A DNA stretch of 10,365 nt from Caldilineaceae bacterium. Its GTDB lineage: Bacteria > Chloroflexota > Anaerolineae > Caldilineales > Caldilineaceae. The translations under genes were made by a program, and so were the position numbers. Shown here piece after piece: positions 1-5,973 of the stretch; the stretch's first letter is position 1, and each line of letters opens with the position of its first letter. The DNA lies in NCBI GenBank assembly GCA_014879855.1, contig JACSRH010000311.1, positions 1 to 10,365 of the forward strand, written 5' to 3'. The notes beneath the pieces are model-generated. The model was not told the origin of the DNA, made no database searches, and saw only the letters and a program-made list of their open reading frames with translations.

Positions 1-182
1 GTGTGCCCAAAGCTGAGCGTGACCTCTTCCTGACCCGGTGCGGCTGCCTCGCCGCCGCCGGCTGCCGTGCCTGCACCGGGCGCGGCAGCCGGCGCCTGGC
101 AAGCAGCCAGCAACACGACGCTGGCTGCACCCGTTCCTGCCAATTGCAGGAATCTTCGTCGAGATAGTTGATCTGATCGCAT
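1..182 (-). CDS. Solute-binding lipoprotein, N-terminal fragment (ABC uptake, probable)
   Basis: Only the first 60 codons are present; the gene continues past the left edge. Reading down from ATG at 182, the N-terminus holds a twin-arginine motif (SRRRFL, residues 7-12), a hydrophobic stretch (about 13-27) and a lipobox LAAC with Cys28. An Ala/Gly/Pro-rich linker follows, then the start of a folded domain (EEVTLSFGH). This is the layout of a Tat-exported lipoprotein anchored by Cys28 outside the cytoplasmic membrane. The linker and the beta-strand start are typical of family-1 extracellular solute-binding proteins of sugar ABC transporters, but no ligand can be named from this fragment. AGGAGA at 187-192 (minus strand) lies 4 nt before the ATG and supports this start. 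It has its own promoter and putative operator about 210-260 nt upstream, so it is probably transcribed independently of the decarboxylase behind it. The signal type is seen; the transport role is inferred. Confidence 0.75.
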   Translation of the reverse strand, partial: MRSDQLSRRRFLQLAGTGAASVVLLAACQAPAAAPGAGTAAGGGEAAAPGQEEVTLSFGH

Positions 183-411
183 AGTGTCTCCTTGGATTCG
201 TGGTGATTGGTTCACAAGACAAAATGGCAACATTGGTAACAGTTGCCTTCGAGTTGTTACGGCTAAACTCGCCGTGGCGCAGCCGCAGCGAATACCACAT
301 TGATTGCTTTGGACACTACGGGGGCGCGCTATGACCTGCAAATTATTTGATTGATTTATGAGCGCCAACCAGGGAGGCTTGATTTCTCTTGTATGGTACC
401 CGTACCATACG
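183..411 (-). promoter_or_regulatory. Long 5' leader of the lipoprotein gene with interleaved inverted repeats
   Basis: If transcription starts near 411, the lipoprotein mRNA has a leader of about 230 nt with no coding sequence that I can support. On the minus strand, two perfect 6-bp inverted repeats interleave between 260 and 226: GTAACA (260-255) with TGTTAC (241-236), and GGCAAC (247-242) with GTTGCC (231-226). The order A1-B1-A2-B2 allows either two mutually exclusive hairpins or an H-type pseudoknot, about 44 nt before the start codon. It does not match a riboswitch class that I recognise. The arms resemble each other (a 10-nt direct-repeat period), so chance or repeat origin remains possible. 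Confidence 0.35.
391..410. promoter_or_regulatory. Perfect 9-2-9 palindromic operator candidate
   Basis: The sequence GTATGGTAC-CC-GTACCATAC is a perfect inverted repeat with a 2-bp centre. It begins about 8 bp downstream of the minus-strand -10 box, so it covers the predicted transcription start and the first 20 nt of the transcript. That is a classic position for a repressor operator. The half-site TGGTAC/GTACCA resembles sites of GntR- or LacI-type regulators, but no regulator gene is in the window, so the family is a guess. The symmetry and position are seen directly; the function is inferred. Confidence 0.7.
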
Positions 412-417
412 GATGAT

Positions 418-446
418 AGAATACACTTCGCTTCCGCTTTTGTCAA
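418..446 (-). promoter_or_regulatory. Sigma-70-type promoter for the lipoprotein gene
   Basis: On the minus strand a perfect -35 box TTGACA (446-441) is separated by exactly 17 bp from TATTCT (423-418), which matches 4 of 6 positions of the -10 consensus. It points toward the lipoprotein gene starting at 182 and runs directly into the palindrome at 391-410. Predicted initiation is near 411. A strong -35 with an overlapping operator suggests tight repression and induction by a substrate. Confidence 0.7.
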
Positions 447-473
447 GCAGGTATTTTTCGTCTTTTTTGTGGA

Positions 474-492
474 GCTTCGCCAGAGGCGGAGC
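474..492. other. Short hairpin just after the decarboxylase stop codon
   Basis: GCTTCGCC (474-481), a 3-nt loop and GGCGGAGC (485-492) form an 8-bp stem with one G-T pair. It lies 3 nt beyond the decarboxylase stop on the minus strand. No T-tract follows on that strand, so it is not a standard intrinsic terminator. It could still mark or protect the 3' end of the decarboxylase transcript. Confidence 0.3.
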
Positions 493-495
493 GTT

Positions 496-1887
496 TTATG
501 CCGTGAGAGAGGCTTGCAGCGCTGTCCATGCGATCTCCAGATCAGCGTCGGTGGTGCGCCAGTTGCTGAACGCTGCACGTATGGCGGGCGCGCCATGCAA
601 GAGCGTTGGCGTCAGGAAGACGCTCCCGTTGTCGCGCAGCCGTGCCAGGTAGGCGGCGACCGCGGCTGCACCCGGCCGTCCGGCGAGTGTGAAGCAGACG
701 ACATTCATCCGCACTGGCGCCAGCAGCACGAAGTCCGCAGACGCGGCGACGCGGCCGGCGAATCGCTGCGCCTGCGCACAGTTCTGCTCCACGATCGCTT
801 GATAGCCGCTGCGCCCATAGGCCAGCAACGTGAACCAGACAGGGAGGGCGCGCAGCCGCCGCGAGTTCTCTGGCGCCAGATGGACAAAGTCAATCGGCTC
901 GCGGATTTCGCCCAGATAGGCGGCATTATTCTGAAAAACTGCGTACTGCAATTCACGGTGGCGTGTGAAGACCATGGCGGCATCGTAGGGCGTGTTGAGC
1001 CATTTATGCGCGTCGATGGTCAGGCTATCGGCCTGCTCCATGCCAGCGACAAGATGACGATAGGCTGGCGCGCACGCGGCAAAAGCGCCAAAGGCCGCAT
1101 CGACGTGCAGCCAGAAGGGGTAAGTTTCCTTGAGCGCCGCAATTGCCTGTAGATCGTCGAAGTCCACGGTGTTGACCGTACCGGCGTTGGCGACGACGAT
1201 GCAGGGCGCGCCTGCCAGCGCATCCAGGCGGCGGCGCAGGTCGAGGAGATCGACAGCCTCCCGGTCGCCAGGCAGCGTCGCCGCGCAGTGATAGCTGGCG
1301 CGTCCCAGCCCAAGCATTGCCAGCGCCTTATGAATGCTGCTGTGCGCCGCGCCACCAATTACAGCGATGCGTGGGGCCGCGCTCAGTCCTGCTTCGGCAA
1401 TGCTCACGCCCTGCTGACGCCCCACCCATTCGCGGCCCAATGCCAGCCCGGCCACATTCGCCATCGTAGCGCCGGTGACGAACACGCCGCTGAACGCAGC
1501 AGGTAGATCGAAAAGTTTGTGCAACAAATGAATCGCCTCCATTTCGATGTTCGGGGCAATCGAATTGGCCGCGCTGCTCAGGTTGAGGTCGTAGGTGCTC
1601 GTCAGCCAGTCGCCCATCAGCGCGGCGGGCGTCGCGCCGCCGGTGACAAACCCCCAGAAGCGCGGGCCGTTGCTGGCTGGCATGGCCGCGCCGTAGCGTG
1701 CGAGAAAGAGATCCAGGGTGGCTTCGGCGCCTGTCCCAGCCTCGGGTAGTTCCAGAGGCTCCTCTGCCACAAAGTCCGTCGCCGGCGGCCGCGTGTCAAT
1801 CGTGGCGAGATAGTCGGTCGCCGCGTGCAGGGTCAGCGCCAGCAGCCGCGGCAAATCCTGTGCATCTTGCGAGAGTTGCTTGTTCAT
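496..1887 (-). CDS. PLP-dependent group II amino-acid decarboxylase family protein
   Basis: This 463-residue protein is full length for the aromatic-amino-acid/glutamate decarboxylase family (usually about 470-480). Visible PLP-site features are a Thr/Gly segment GVFVTGATMANVAGLA (134-149), His182 in the HSS motif that stacks on the cofactor, NAGTVNTVDFDD (234-245), HVDAAFG with Asp263 for the pyridine nitrogen, and DAHKWLN with Lys295 as the Schiff-base lysine. The family decarboxylates amino acids in the cytoplasm as a dimer; the substrate cannot be read from the sequence. By eye, Phe334 falls where animal aromatic-amino-acid decarboxylases carry the catalytic-loop Tyr, so either decarboxylation or decarboxylation-linked oxidative deamination is possible. 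The ATG at 1887 fits the family's N-terminus, but no clear Shine-Dalgarno or promoter is visible upstream. It is divergent from the oxidoreductase at 2243 and is followed by the separately promoted lipoprotein gene. A catabolic link to that transporter is unproven. Confidence 0.9.
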   Translation of the reverse strand: MNKQLSQDAQDLPRLLALTLHAATDYLATIDTRPPATDFVAEEPLELPEAGTGAEATLDLFLARYGAAMPASNGPRFWGFVTGGATPAALMGDWLTSTYDLNLSSAANSIAPNIEMEAIHLLHKLFDLPAAFSGVFVTGATMANVAGLALGREWVGRQQGVSIAEAGLSAAPRIAVIGGAAHSSIHKALAMLGLGRASYHCAATLPGDREAVDLLDLRRRLDALAGAPCIVVANAGTVNTVDFDDLQAIAALKETYPFWLHVDAAFGAFAACAPAYRHLVAGMEQADSLTIDAHKWLNTPYDAAMVFTRHRELQYAVFQNNAAYLGEIREPIDFVHLAPENSRRLRALPVWFTLLAYGRSGYQAIVEQNCAQAQRFAGRVAASADFVLLAPVRMNVVCFTLAGRPGAAAVAAYLARLRDNGSVFLTPTLLHGAPAIRAAFSNWRTTDADLEIAWTALQASLTA

Positions 1888-1947
1888 GGGTGAATGTGTT
1901 TACACGTCAGATTTTCTATGCAGAAAGCACTCAGCGATAAACGGCCA

Positions 1948-2229
1948 AATTCTGCGGATCCTCTTGCCTGTCGTGCAGACAAATTTGACCGACCAGCCAG
2001 ATAGCCTGGAAAACAGCGTGCCCCGCTTGCCGGGTGTACTTCAAGTTGGGCGCGCGCATTACGTCCCCGGCACTGTGCAGCAGCAGACGGGACGACCAGA
2101 ATGTTCGTGCACAGCGCCGGGACGTTGTTTGCCCCAACCGTGAAGTAGACCCCCGCTTGTCAGCACTGTTGCAAAAAGCTTGATCGGCAGGTAGTATGCG
2201 TTTTGTCTGCAACTTCGTCAAACCGAATT
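1948..2229. repeat. Long imperfect inverted repeat (foldback) filling the divergent gap
   Basis: The gap between the decarboxylase and the oxidoreductase contains no credible gene, but its two halves are imperfect reverse complements. Matching blocks, from the outside in, are: TGCAGACAAA (1974-1983) with TTTGTCTGCA (2202-2211); ACC-GCC-GAT stretches; AACAG with CTGTT; TACTTCA (2037-2043) with TGAAGTA (2141-2147); GTTGGG with CCCAAC; and an inner arm 2061-2079 with 2108-2125 that differs by one indel and one mismatch. AATTC (1948-1952) and GAATT (2225-2229) may mark the outer ends. The loop is about 28 nt. The arms are roughly 105 nt or longer. It could be a decayed MITE-like element, a structured RNA or a cruciform; no transposase or target duplication was seen. 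Confidence 0.65.
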
Positions 2230-2242
2230 CCATAGGGTCCTT

Positions 2243-3556
2243 ATGAACCAACGTAAACGCTACGCCATTGTCGGAACCGGTGGACGCGCCGGATTGTATA
2301 TCGAGGCGCTCACCACCACGTACGCCGCGGCGGGGGAGTTGGTCGCGTTGTGTGATCTCAGCCAGACGCGCATGGCCTGGTACAACGCCCAACTGGCCGC
2401 ACGGCTTGACCTGGCGCCGCTGCCCACCTATCCGGCCGACGCGTTCGAGCGTATGATCCAGGAGAGGCGTCCCGACACAGTGATTGTCGCCACGATGGAC
2501 AGCACGCATCACGACTACATCACGCGCGCCATGGCGCTGGGCTGTGACGTCATCACCGAAAAGCCGATGACCACGGACCTGGCCAAGCTGCGTGCGATCT
2601 TCGCCGCCATCGCCGCCACGGGGCGCAGCCTGCGCGTGACCTTCAACTACCGTTATGCGCCGGCCTACACGCGTCTGCGCGAGTTGCTGATCTCTGGCGT
2701 GGTGGGCCGGCCGCTGCTGGTGGACTTCTCCTGGCTGCTCGACACTAGCCACGGCGCCGACTATTTCCGTCGCTGGCATCGCGAGAAGGCGAACAGCGGC
2801 GGGCTGCTGGTGCATAAGGCGACGCATCACTTTGACCTCGTCAACTGGTGGATCGGCAGCTACCCGCGCAGCGTCTTTGCGCTGGGCGCCTTGAGTTTTT
2901 ACGGCAAGGAGAACGCCGCGGCGCGCGGAGAGGCATACGCTTACCATCGTTACACCAATGAACCCGCCGCGGCCCAGGATCCCTTTGCCCTCTCGCTTAC
3001 CAGCCAGGACGCGCTCAAAGGGCTTTACCTGGACGCGGAGGCCGAGACTGGCTATCTGCGCGACCGAAATGTTTTTGGCGAGCCGATCACGATTGAAGAT
3101 ACGATGGCCGTGACCGCGCGCTACGCCAACGGCGCGCTGCTCTCCTACTGCCTGGTGGCCTACTCGCCGTGGGAAGGGTTGCGCGTCGCCATCACCGGCG
3201 ACAAGGGGCGCGTCGAGATGGACATTGAGGAGAACGTCACGCATTTGCAAGGCGACGACGAGGCGCACGATGCCGCGGCCAGCAAAGGGTCGTTCAAGGC
3301 GGCGCGCATCCGGGTTTTCCCCATGTTTGGCCAGCCCTATGCCGTTGATGCACCGGCCGGCGACGGCGGGCACGGCGGCGCCGACCCTGTCATGCTGGAG
3401 CAGATCTTCCTGCCCGACCCGCCGCCCGACCCCTTTGGCCGCGCGGCCTCGCACATCGACGGCGCCGCGTCCGTGCTGGTCGGCATCGCCGCCAATGAAG
3501 CCATGCGCACGGGACAGCTGGTGCAGATCGACGAACTGTTCCCCTTACCCCGTTGA
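2243..3556 (+). CDS. Gfo/Idh/MocA family NAD(P)-dependent oxidoreductase
   Basis: This 437-residue protein has an N-terminal Rossmann fold with YAIVGTGGRAG (7-17), a short form of the dinucleotide-binding glycine motif, and an acidic strand end at ALCD (35-38). ITEKPMTTD (104-112) carries the family's EKP motif, with Lys107 the usual catalytic or cofactor-contacting lysine. The C-terminal alpha/beta domain includes RRWHREKANSGG and HKATHHFDLVNWW (191-203), where His191/Lys192 and His195/His196 sit at the usual active-site position. These enzymes oxidise or reduce sugars, inositols or related polyols with NAD(P). The length exceeds the common 330-390 residues, with extra sequence around 215-265, so the substrate is not assignable. 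The ATG is preceded by AGGG (2234-2237) at suitable spacing. It is divergent from the decarboxylase, and its promoter, if local, lies within the foldback. The stop at 3554-3556 abuts a GCAAAGGCG repeat-like stretch. Confidence 0.9.
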   Translation: MNQRKRYAIVGTGGRAGLYIEALTTTYAAAGELVALCDLSQTRMAWYNAQLAARLDLAPLPTYPADAFERMIQERRPDTVIVATMDSTHHDYITRAMALGCDVITEKPMTTDLAKLRAIFAAIAATGRSLRVTFNYRYAPAYTRLRELLISGVVGRPLLVDFSWLLDTSHGADYFRRWHREKANSGGLLVHKATHHFDLVNWWIGSYPRSVFALGALSFYGKENAAARGEAYAYHRYTNEPAAAQDPFALSLTSQDALKGLYLDAEAETGYLRDRNVFGEPITIEDTMAVTARYANGALLSYCLVAYSPWEGLRVAITGDKGRVEMDIEENVTHLQGDDEAHDAAASKGSFKAARIRVFPMFGQPYAVDAPAGDGGHGGADPVMLEQIFLPDPPPDPFGRAASHIDGAASVLVGIAANEAMRTGQLVQIDELFPLPR

Positions 3557-3716
3557 CGCAAAGGCGCGGAGAGGTGGAGGTTCGCAGAGAACTGACTTGA
3601 AAATAATTCTTACTAATCCGCATCGTCCACGGCTTGTTGTCGGCAAAACGGAAATGATCGAGTAAGATGCGTAGAAACTCACTTTTTAGTTTTCATATTT
3701 TGCGGAGGAAGCAGCA
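3554..3716. other. Spacer with repeat-like GCAAAGGCG stretch before ilvD
   Basis: Just after the oxidoreductase stop, ACGCAAAGGCGCGGAG and TTCGCAGAGAA (about 3555-3590) look like a decayed copy of the simple CGCAAAGGCGCAAAG-type dispersed repeats found in many environmental genomes. The remainder is AT-richer and probably holds the ilvD promoter, but no -35/-10 pair with good spacing stands out. I see no T-box or attenuator structure. GGAGGAA at 3704-3710 is the ilvD ribosome binding site. Confidence 0.4.
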
Positions 3717-5411
3717 ATGAGCGTTACAACGCGCAACGGCGTCCTGAACAAGTACAGCGGCCAGCTTACCCAGGTCCGCTCCCAGGTCGGGTCGCAGGCC
3801 ATGCTCTACGGGGTAGGGCTGACTGACGAGGATATGACAAAGCCCCAGGTCGGCATCGCCAGTATGGGGTGGGAAGGCAACACCTGCAACATGCATCTCA
3901 ACGCGCTGGCCAGAGAGGTCAAGGTGGGCGTGCAGGCCGCGGGCATGGTTGGTCTGGTCTTCCACACCATCGGCGTGAGCGACGGCATCTCGATGGGCAC
4001 CGAAGGCATGAAAGCATCGCTGCTCTCGCGCGACCTCATCGCCGATTCCATCGAAACGGTGATGCGCGCACAGTGGTACGACGCCAATGTCTCGCTCCCC
4101 GGCTGCGACAAGAACATGCCCGGCGCGATCATGGCCGCGGCGCGACTCAACCGCCCCACGATCATCGTCTATGGCGGCACCATCCGCGCCGGTCATCTGG
4201 GCGAGCAGAAGCTCGACATCGTCTCCGCGTTCGAGGCGTATGGCAAGTGGCTGGCAAAGGAGATCACCGAGGAGCAATTGCGCGCGGTGCTGCGCAACGC
4301 CTGCCCAGGCGAGGGCGCGTGCGGCGGCATGTACACGGCCAACACCATGGCCTCCGCCATCGAGGCGCTGGGCATGAGCCTTCCCAACAGCTCCTCCTAT
4401 CCGGCCAACGCGCGCGAAAAGATCGAAGAATGTCACGCCGTCGGCGCCGCGCTGCTTCATTTACTCGAGCATGACATCAAACCGCTTGACATCATGACGC
4501 GCAAGGCCTTTGAGAATGCCATCACCGTGGCGGTGGCGCTGGGTGGTTCGACCAACGCCGTGATGCACCTGATCGCGATGGCGAAAGCCGCGGATGTGCC
4601 GCTGACGATCGACGACTTCCAGGCCGTCTCCAACCGCACGCCGCTGCTGGCTGACATGAAGCCGAGCGGCCCATGGGTAATGGAGGATCTGTGGCAGGTC
4701 GGCGGCGTGCCCGCGGTGATGAAGCTGCTGCTCGAAAACGGGCTGCTGCACGGCGACTGCCTCACCGTCACTGGCAAGAGTGTGGCCGAGAATCTGGCGG
4801 AATTGCCCGGGCTTACCCCAGGGCAGCGCATTGTCCAGCCTATTACTCAGCCGATCAAACCGACCGGCCATTTGCAGATCCTGTATGGCAACTTGGCGAC
4901 CGAAGGCGCGGTGGCGAAAATCACCGGTAAAGAAGGCACCAAGTTCACCGGCCCGGCCAAGGTCTTCGACTCCGAAGAATTGACGCTGACGGCGATCCAG
5001 GATGGCCGCATCCAGCATGGCGATGTGGTCGTCATTCGCTACGAGGGGCCAAAGGGTGGGCCAGGGATGCGCGAGATGCTCTCGATCACCTCGCTGATCA
5101 TGGGGGCAGGGCTGGGCAAGAGTGTGGCGCTGATCACGGACGGACGCTTCTCCGGCGGCACGCATGGCTTTGTCGTCGGCCACATCACGCCCGAAGCGCA
5201 GGTCGGCGGCGCGCTCGCCCTGGTGGAAGAGGGCGATGAAATCACCATTGACGCCGAAAACAACCGGCTTGAAGTGCATGTCTCCGACGAGGAGTTGGCC
5301 CGCCGCCGCGCCGCGTGGCAGGCGCCCGCACCCAAATTCACCAAAGGCGTGCTCTACAAGTACTACAAGAGCGTCTCCTCCGCTTCCGAAGGCTGCGTGA
5401 CGGACGCGTAG
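3717..5411 (+). CDS. ilvD: Dihydroxy-acid dehydratase
   Basis: It dehydrates 2,3-dihydroxy-isovalerate and 2,3-dihydroxy-3-methylvalerate to the 2-oxoacid precursors of valine, leucine and isoleucine in the cytoplasm. At 564 residues it is full length. The three cluster cysteines are visible: Cys57 (NTCNMHL), Cys130 (PGCDKNMPG) and Cys202 (EGACGGMY), together with Lys132 of the CDK motif, which is carbamylated and binds Mg in the family. GPKGGPGMREML (444-455) and GRFSGGTHG with the proposed catalytic Ser479 are intact. The N-terminal QAMLYGVGLTDEDM and GVSDGISMGTEGM favour a genuine amino-acid-pathway enzyme of the Ilv3-like branch over a sugar-acid dehydratase. GGAGGAA lies 6 nt before the ATG and fixes the start. 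No other ilv gene is adjacent. The downstream 2-oxoacid:ferredoxin oxidoreductase could use its product 2-oxoisovalerate. Three Cys ligands fit a [2Fe-2S] or [4Fe-4S] cluster; the sequence alone does not settle which. Confidence 0.96.
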   Translation: MSVTTRNGVLNKYSGQLTQVRSQVGSQAMLYGVGLTDEDMTKPQVGIASMGWEGNTCNMHLNALAREVKVGVQAAGMVGLVFHTIGVSDGISMGTEGMKASLLSRDLIADSIETVMRAQWYDANVSLPGCDKNMPGAIMAAARLNRPTIIVYGGTIRAGHLGEQKLDIVSAFEAYGKWLAKEITEEQLRAVLRNACPGEGACGGMYTANTMASAIEALGMSLPNSSSYPANAREKIEECHAVGAALLHLLEHDIKPLDIMTRKAFENAITVAVALGGSTNAVMHLIAMAKAADVPLTIDDFQAVSNRTPLLADMKPSGPWVMEDLWQVGGVPAVMKLLLENGLLHGDCLTVTGKSVAENLAELPGLTPGQRIVQPITQPIKPTGHLQILYGNLATEGAVAKITGKEGTKFTGPAKVFDSEELTLTAIQDGRIQHGDVVVIRYEGPKGGPGMREMLSITSLIMGAGLGKSVALITDGRFSGGTHGFVVGHITPEAQVGGALALVEEGDEITIDAENNRLEVHVSDEELARRRAAWQAPAPKFTKGVLYKYYKSVSSASEGCVTDA

Positions 5412-5436
5412 CGACGATTAAGCAACATCTACAGTC

Positions 5437-5531
5437 TTTTCTTCACACGAAGGCACGAAGACACAAAGAAACACAAAGAAAAACGAAGAAGGGCATTTCC
5501 TTTGTGTTCTTCGTGCCTCCGTGTGAGAAAA
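5437..5531. repeat. Near-perfect 32-nt inverted repeat after ilvD (CACGAAG family)
   Basis: The left arm 5437-5468 and the right arm 5500-5531 are reverse complements apart from two single-base indels and one substitution. The core is CACGAAGGCACGAAG on the left and CTTCGTGCCTCCGTG on the right. The unit is built from CACGAAG/ACACAAAG words repeated several times. It starts 26 nt after the ilvD stop, and the transcript would fold into a long hairpin beginning and ending with T/A runs. It may therefore act as a two-way terminator. This word family is a widespread dispersed repeat type in environmental bacteria (from memory, no search run). Confidence 0.75.
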
Positions 5532-5534
5532 CTA

Positions 5535-5580
5535 TTTTGCCTCTGTCCCTTTCCAATCGTGACATTTGCCCCTGTCCCCC
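5535..5580 (+). repeat. Two imperfect direct copies of a TTGCCYCTGTCCC word
   Basis: TTTTGCCTCTGTCCCTT (5535-5551) and ATTTGCCCCTGTCCCCC (5564-5580) are direct repeats with a 29-bp period and 13 of 17 identical positions. They lie between the inverted repeat and the ferredoxin promoter. They may be a dispersed-repeat remnant or paired regulator sites; I cannot separate these. Confidence 0.45.
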
Positions 5581-5584
5581 AACG

Positions 5585-5612
5585 CTGTGCGTGAGTATGC
5601 TAAACGTATAAT
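5585..5612 (+). promoter_or_regulatory. Candidate promoter of the ferredoxin/oxidoreductase operon (perfect -10)
   Basis: TATAAT at 5607-5612 is a perfect -10 hexamer in otherwise GC-rich DNA. The -35 region at usual spacing (CTGTGC, 5585-5590, 16-bp spacer) is poor, and there is no extended TG motif, so an activator might be needed. Predicted initiation is near 5619, giving a leader of about 120 nt to the ferredoxin start at 5740. Confidence 0.5.
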
Positions 5613-5739
5613 TTCCCCATTGGATCGTTTAGAAACGCTGGTGCATCAATGATGATGCGCAGCACGGCATTTCTGCACAGGGCCTGTTCAACCTCGCCCG
5701 CTGCACCGTAGCCGATGAGTCGCTCAAAGGAGAGCATTC

Positions 5740-5973
5740 ATGGCCAAAGGTACTGTCACCATTCAAACCGATCGTTGTAAAGGCTGTGGGCTGTGCATTC
5801 AGGCCTGTCCGCAGCATGTGCTTGCCTTCACGGAAGAGTTCAATGCACGCGGCTACCGGCCCGTTCAACTCGACGAGCGCGCCCATGCCTGCACCGGGTG
5901 CGGCGTCTGCGCGGTCGTCTGTCCCGACGTAGTCTTCACCGTCTATCGGCAGCCGGCGCGCCGCGCGGCCTAA
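5740..5973 (+). CDS. 2x[4Fe-4S] ferredoxin, delta-type subunit of 2-oxoacid:ferredoxin oxidoreductase
   Basis: This 77-residue protein carries two complete CxxCxxCxxxCP cluster motifs: Cys13/16/19/23 and Cys51/54/57/61. Each set fits one [4Fe-4S] cluster. The short N-terminal strand (KGTVTIQTDRC) and the RGYRPVQLDE segment between the clusters are typical of KorD/VorD/PorD delta subunits, which pass electrons from the thiamine site to free ferredoxin. AAAGGAGAG at 5726-5734 supports the ATG at 5740. It lies upstream of the alpha subunit on the same strand, but the 270-bp gap is unusually wide for such operons and holds a degenerate repeat. Partnership with the downstream subunits is inferred from order and family habit. 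A free-standing ferredoxin is the alternative. Confidence 0.92.
   Translation: MAKGTVTIQTDRCKGCGLCIQACPQHVLAFTEEFNARGYRPVQLDERAHACTGCGVCAVVCPDVVFTVYRQPARRAA

Noticed and set aside
474..492. Intrinsic terminator of the decarboxylase gene
   Set aside because: The stem is good, but on the gene's own strand it is followed by A-rich rather than T-rich sequence. It was kept only as a hairpin.
358..1152. Plus-strand open frame of 264 codons across the operator and the decarboxylase 3' part
   Set aside because: It is antisense to a well-supported decarboxylase, of low-complexity composition, with no family features.
1897..1906. GTGTTTACAC palindrome-like site upstream of the decarboxylase as an operator
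   Set aside because: It has only 4-bp arms with a TT centre, which is too short to claim without other copies.
1880..2143. Small plus-strand gene of 87 codons in the divergent gap
   Set aside because: It has no ribosome binding site and no family features, it overlaps the decarboxylase start, and the DNA is explained by the inverted repeat.
1931..3454. Long minus-strand open frame (about 507 codons) opposite the Gfo/Idh/MocA gene
   Set aside because: It is Arg/Gly/His-rich, with no recognisable domain. It mirrors a clear plus-strand gene in GC-rich DNA and runs through the foldback.
3557..3716. T-box or attenuator leader controlling ilvD
   Set aside because: No leader peptide with branched-chain codons, no T-box-like sequence and no terminator/antiterminator pair was found.
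4461..5279. Minus-strand open frame opposite ilvD (another at 3693-4460)
   Set aside because: Composition is typical of antisense GC-rich shadows, and ilvD motifs are continuous on the plus strand.
3717..5411. IlvD/Edd-family sugar-acid dehydratase, suggested by the neighbouring polyol-type oxidoreductase
   Set aside because: The N-terminal and Cys-motif contexts match amino-acid-pathway dihydroxy-acid dehydratases.
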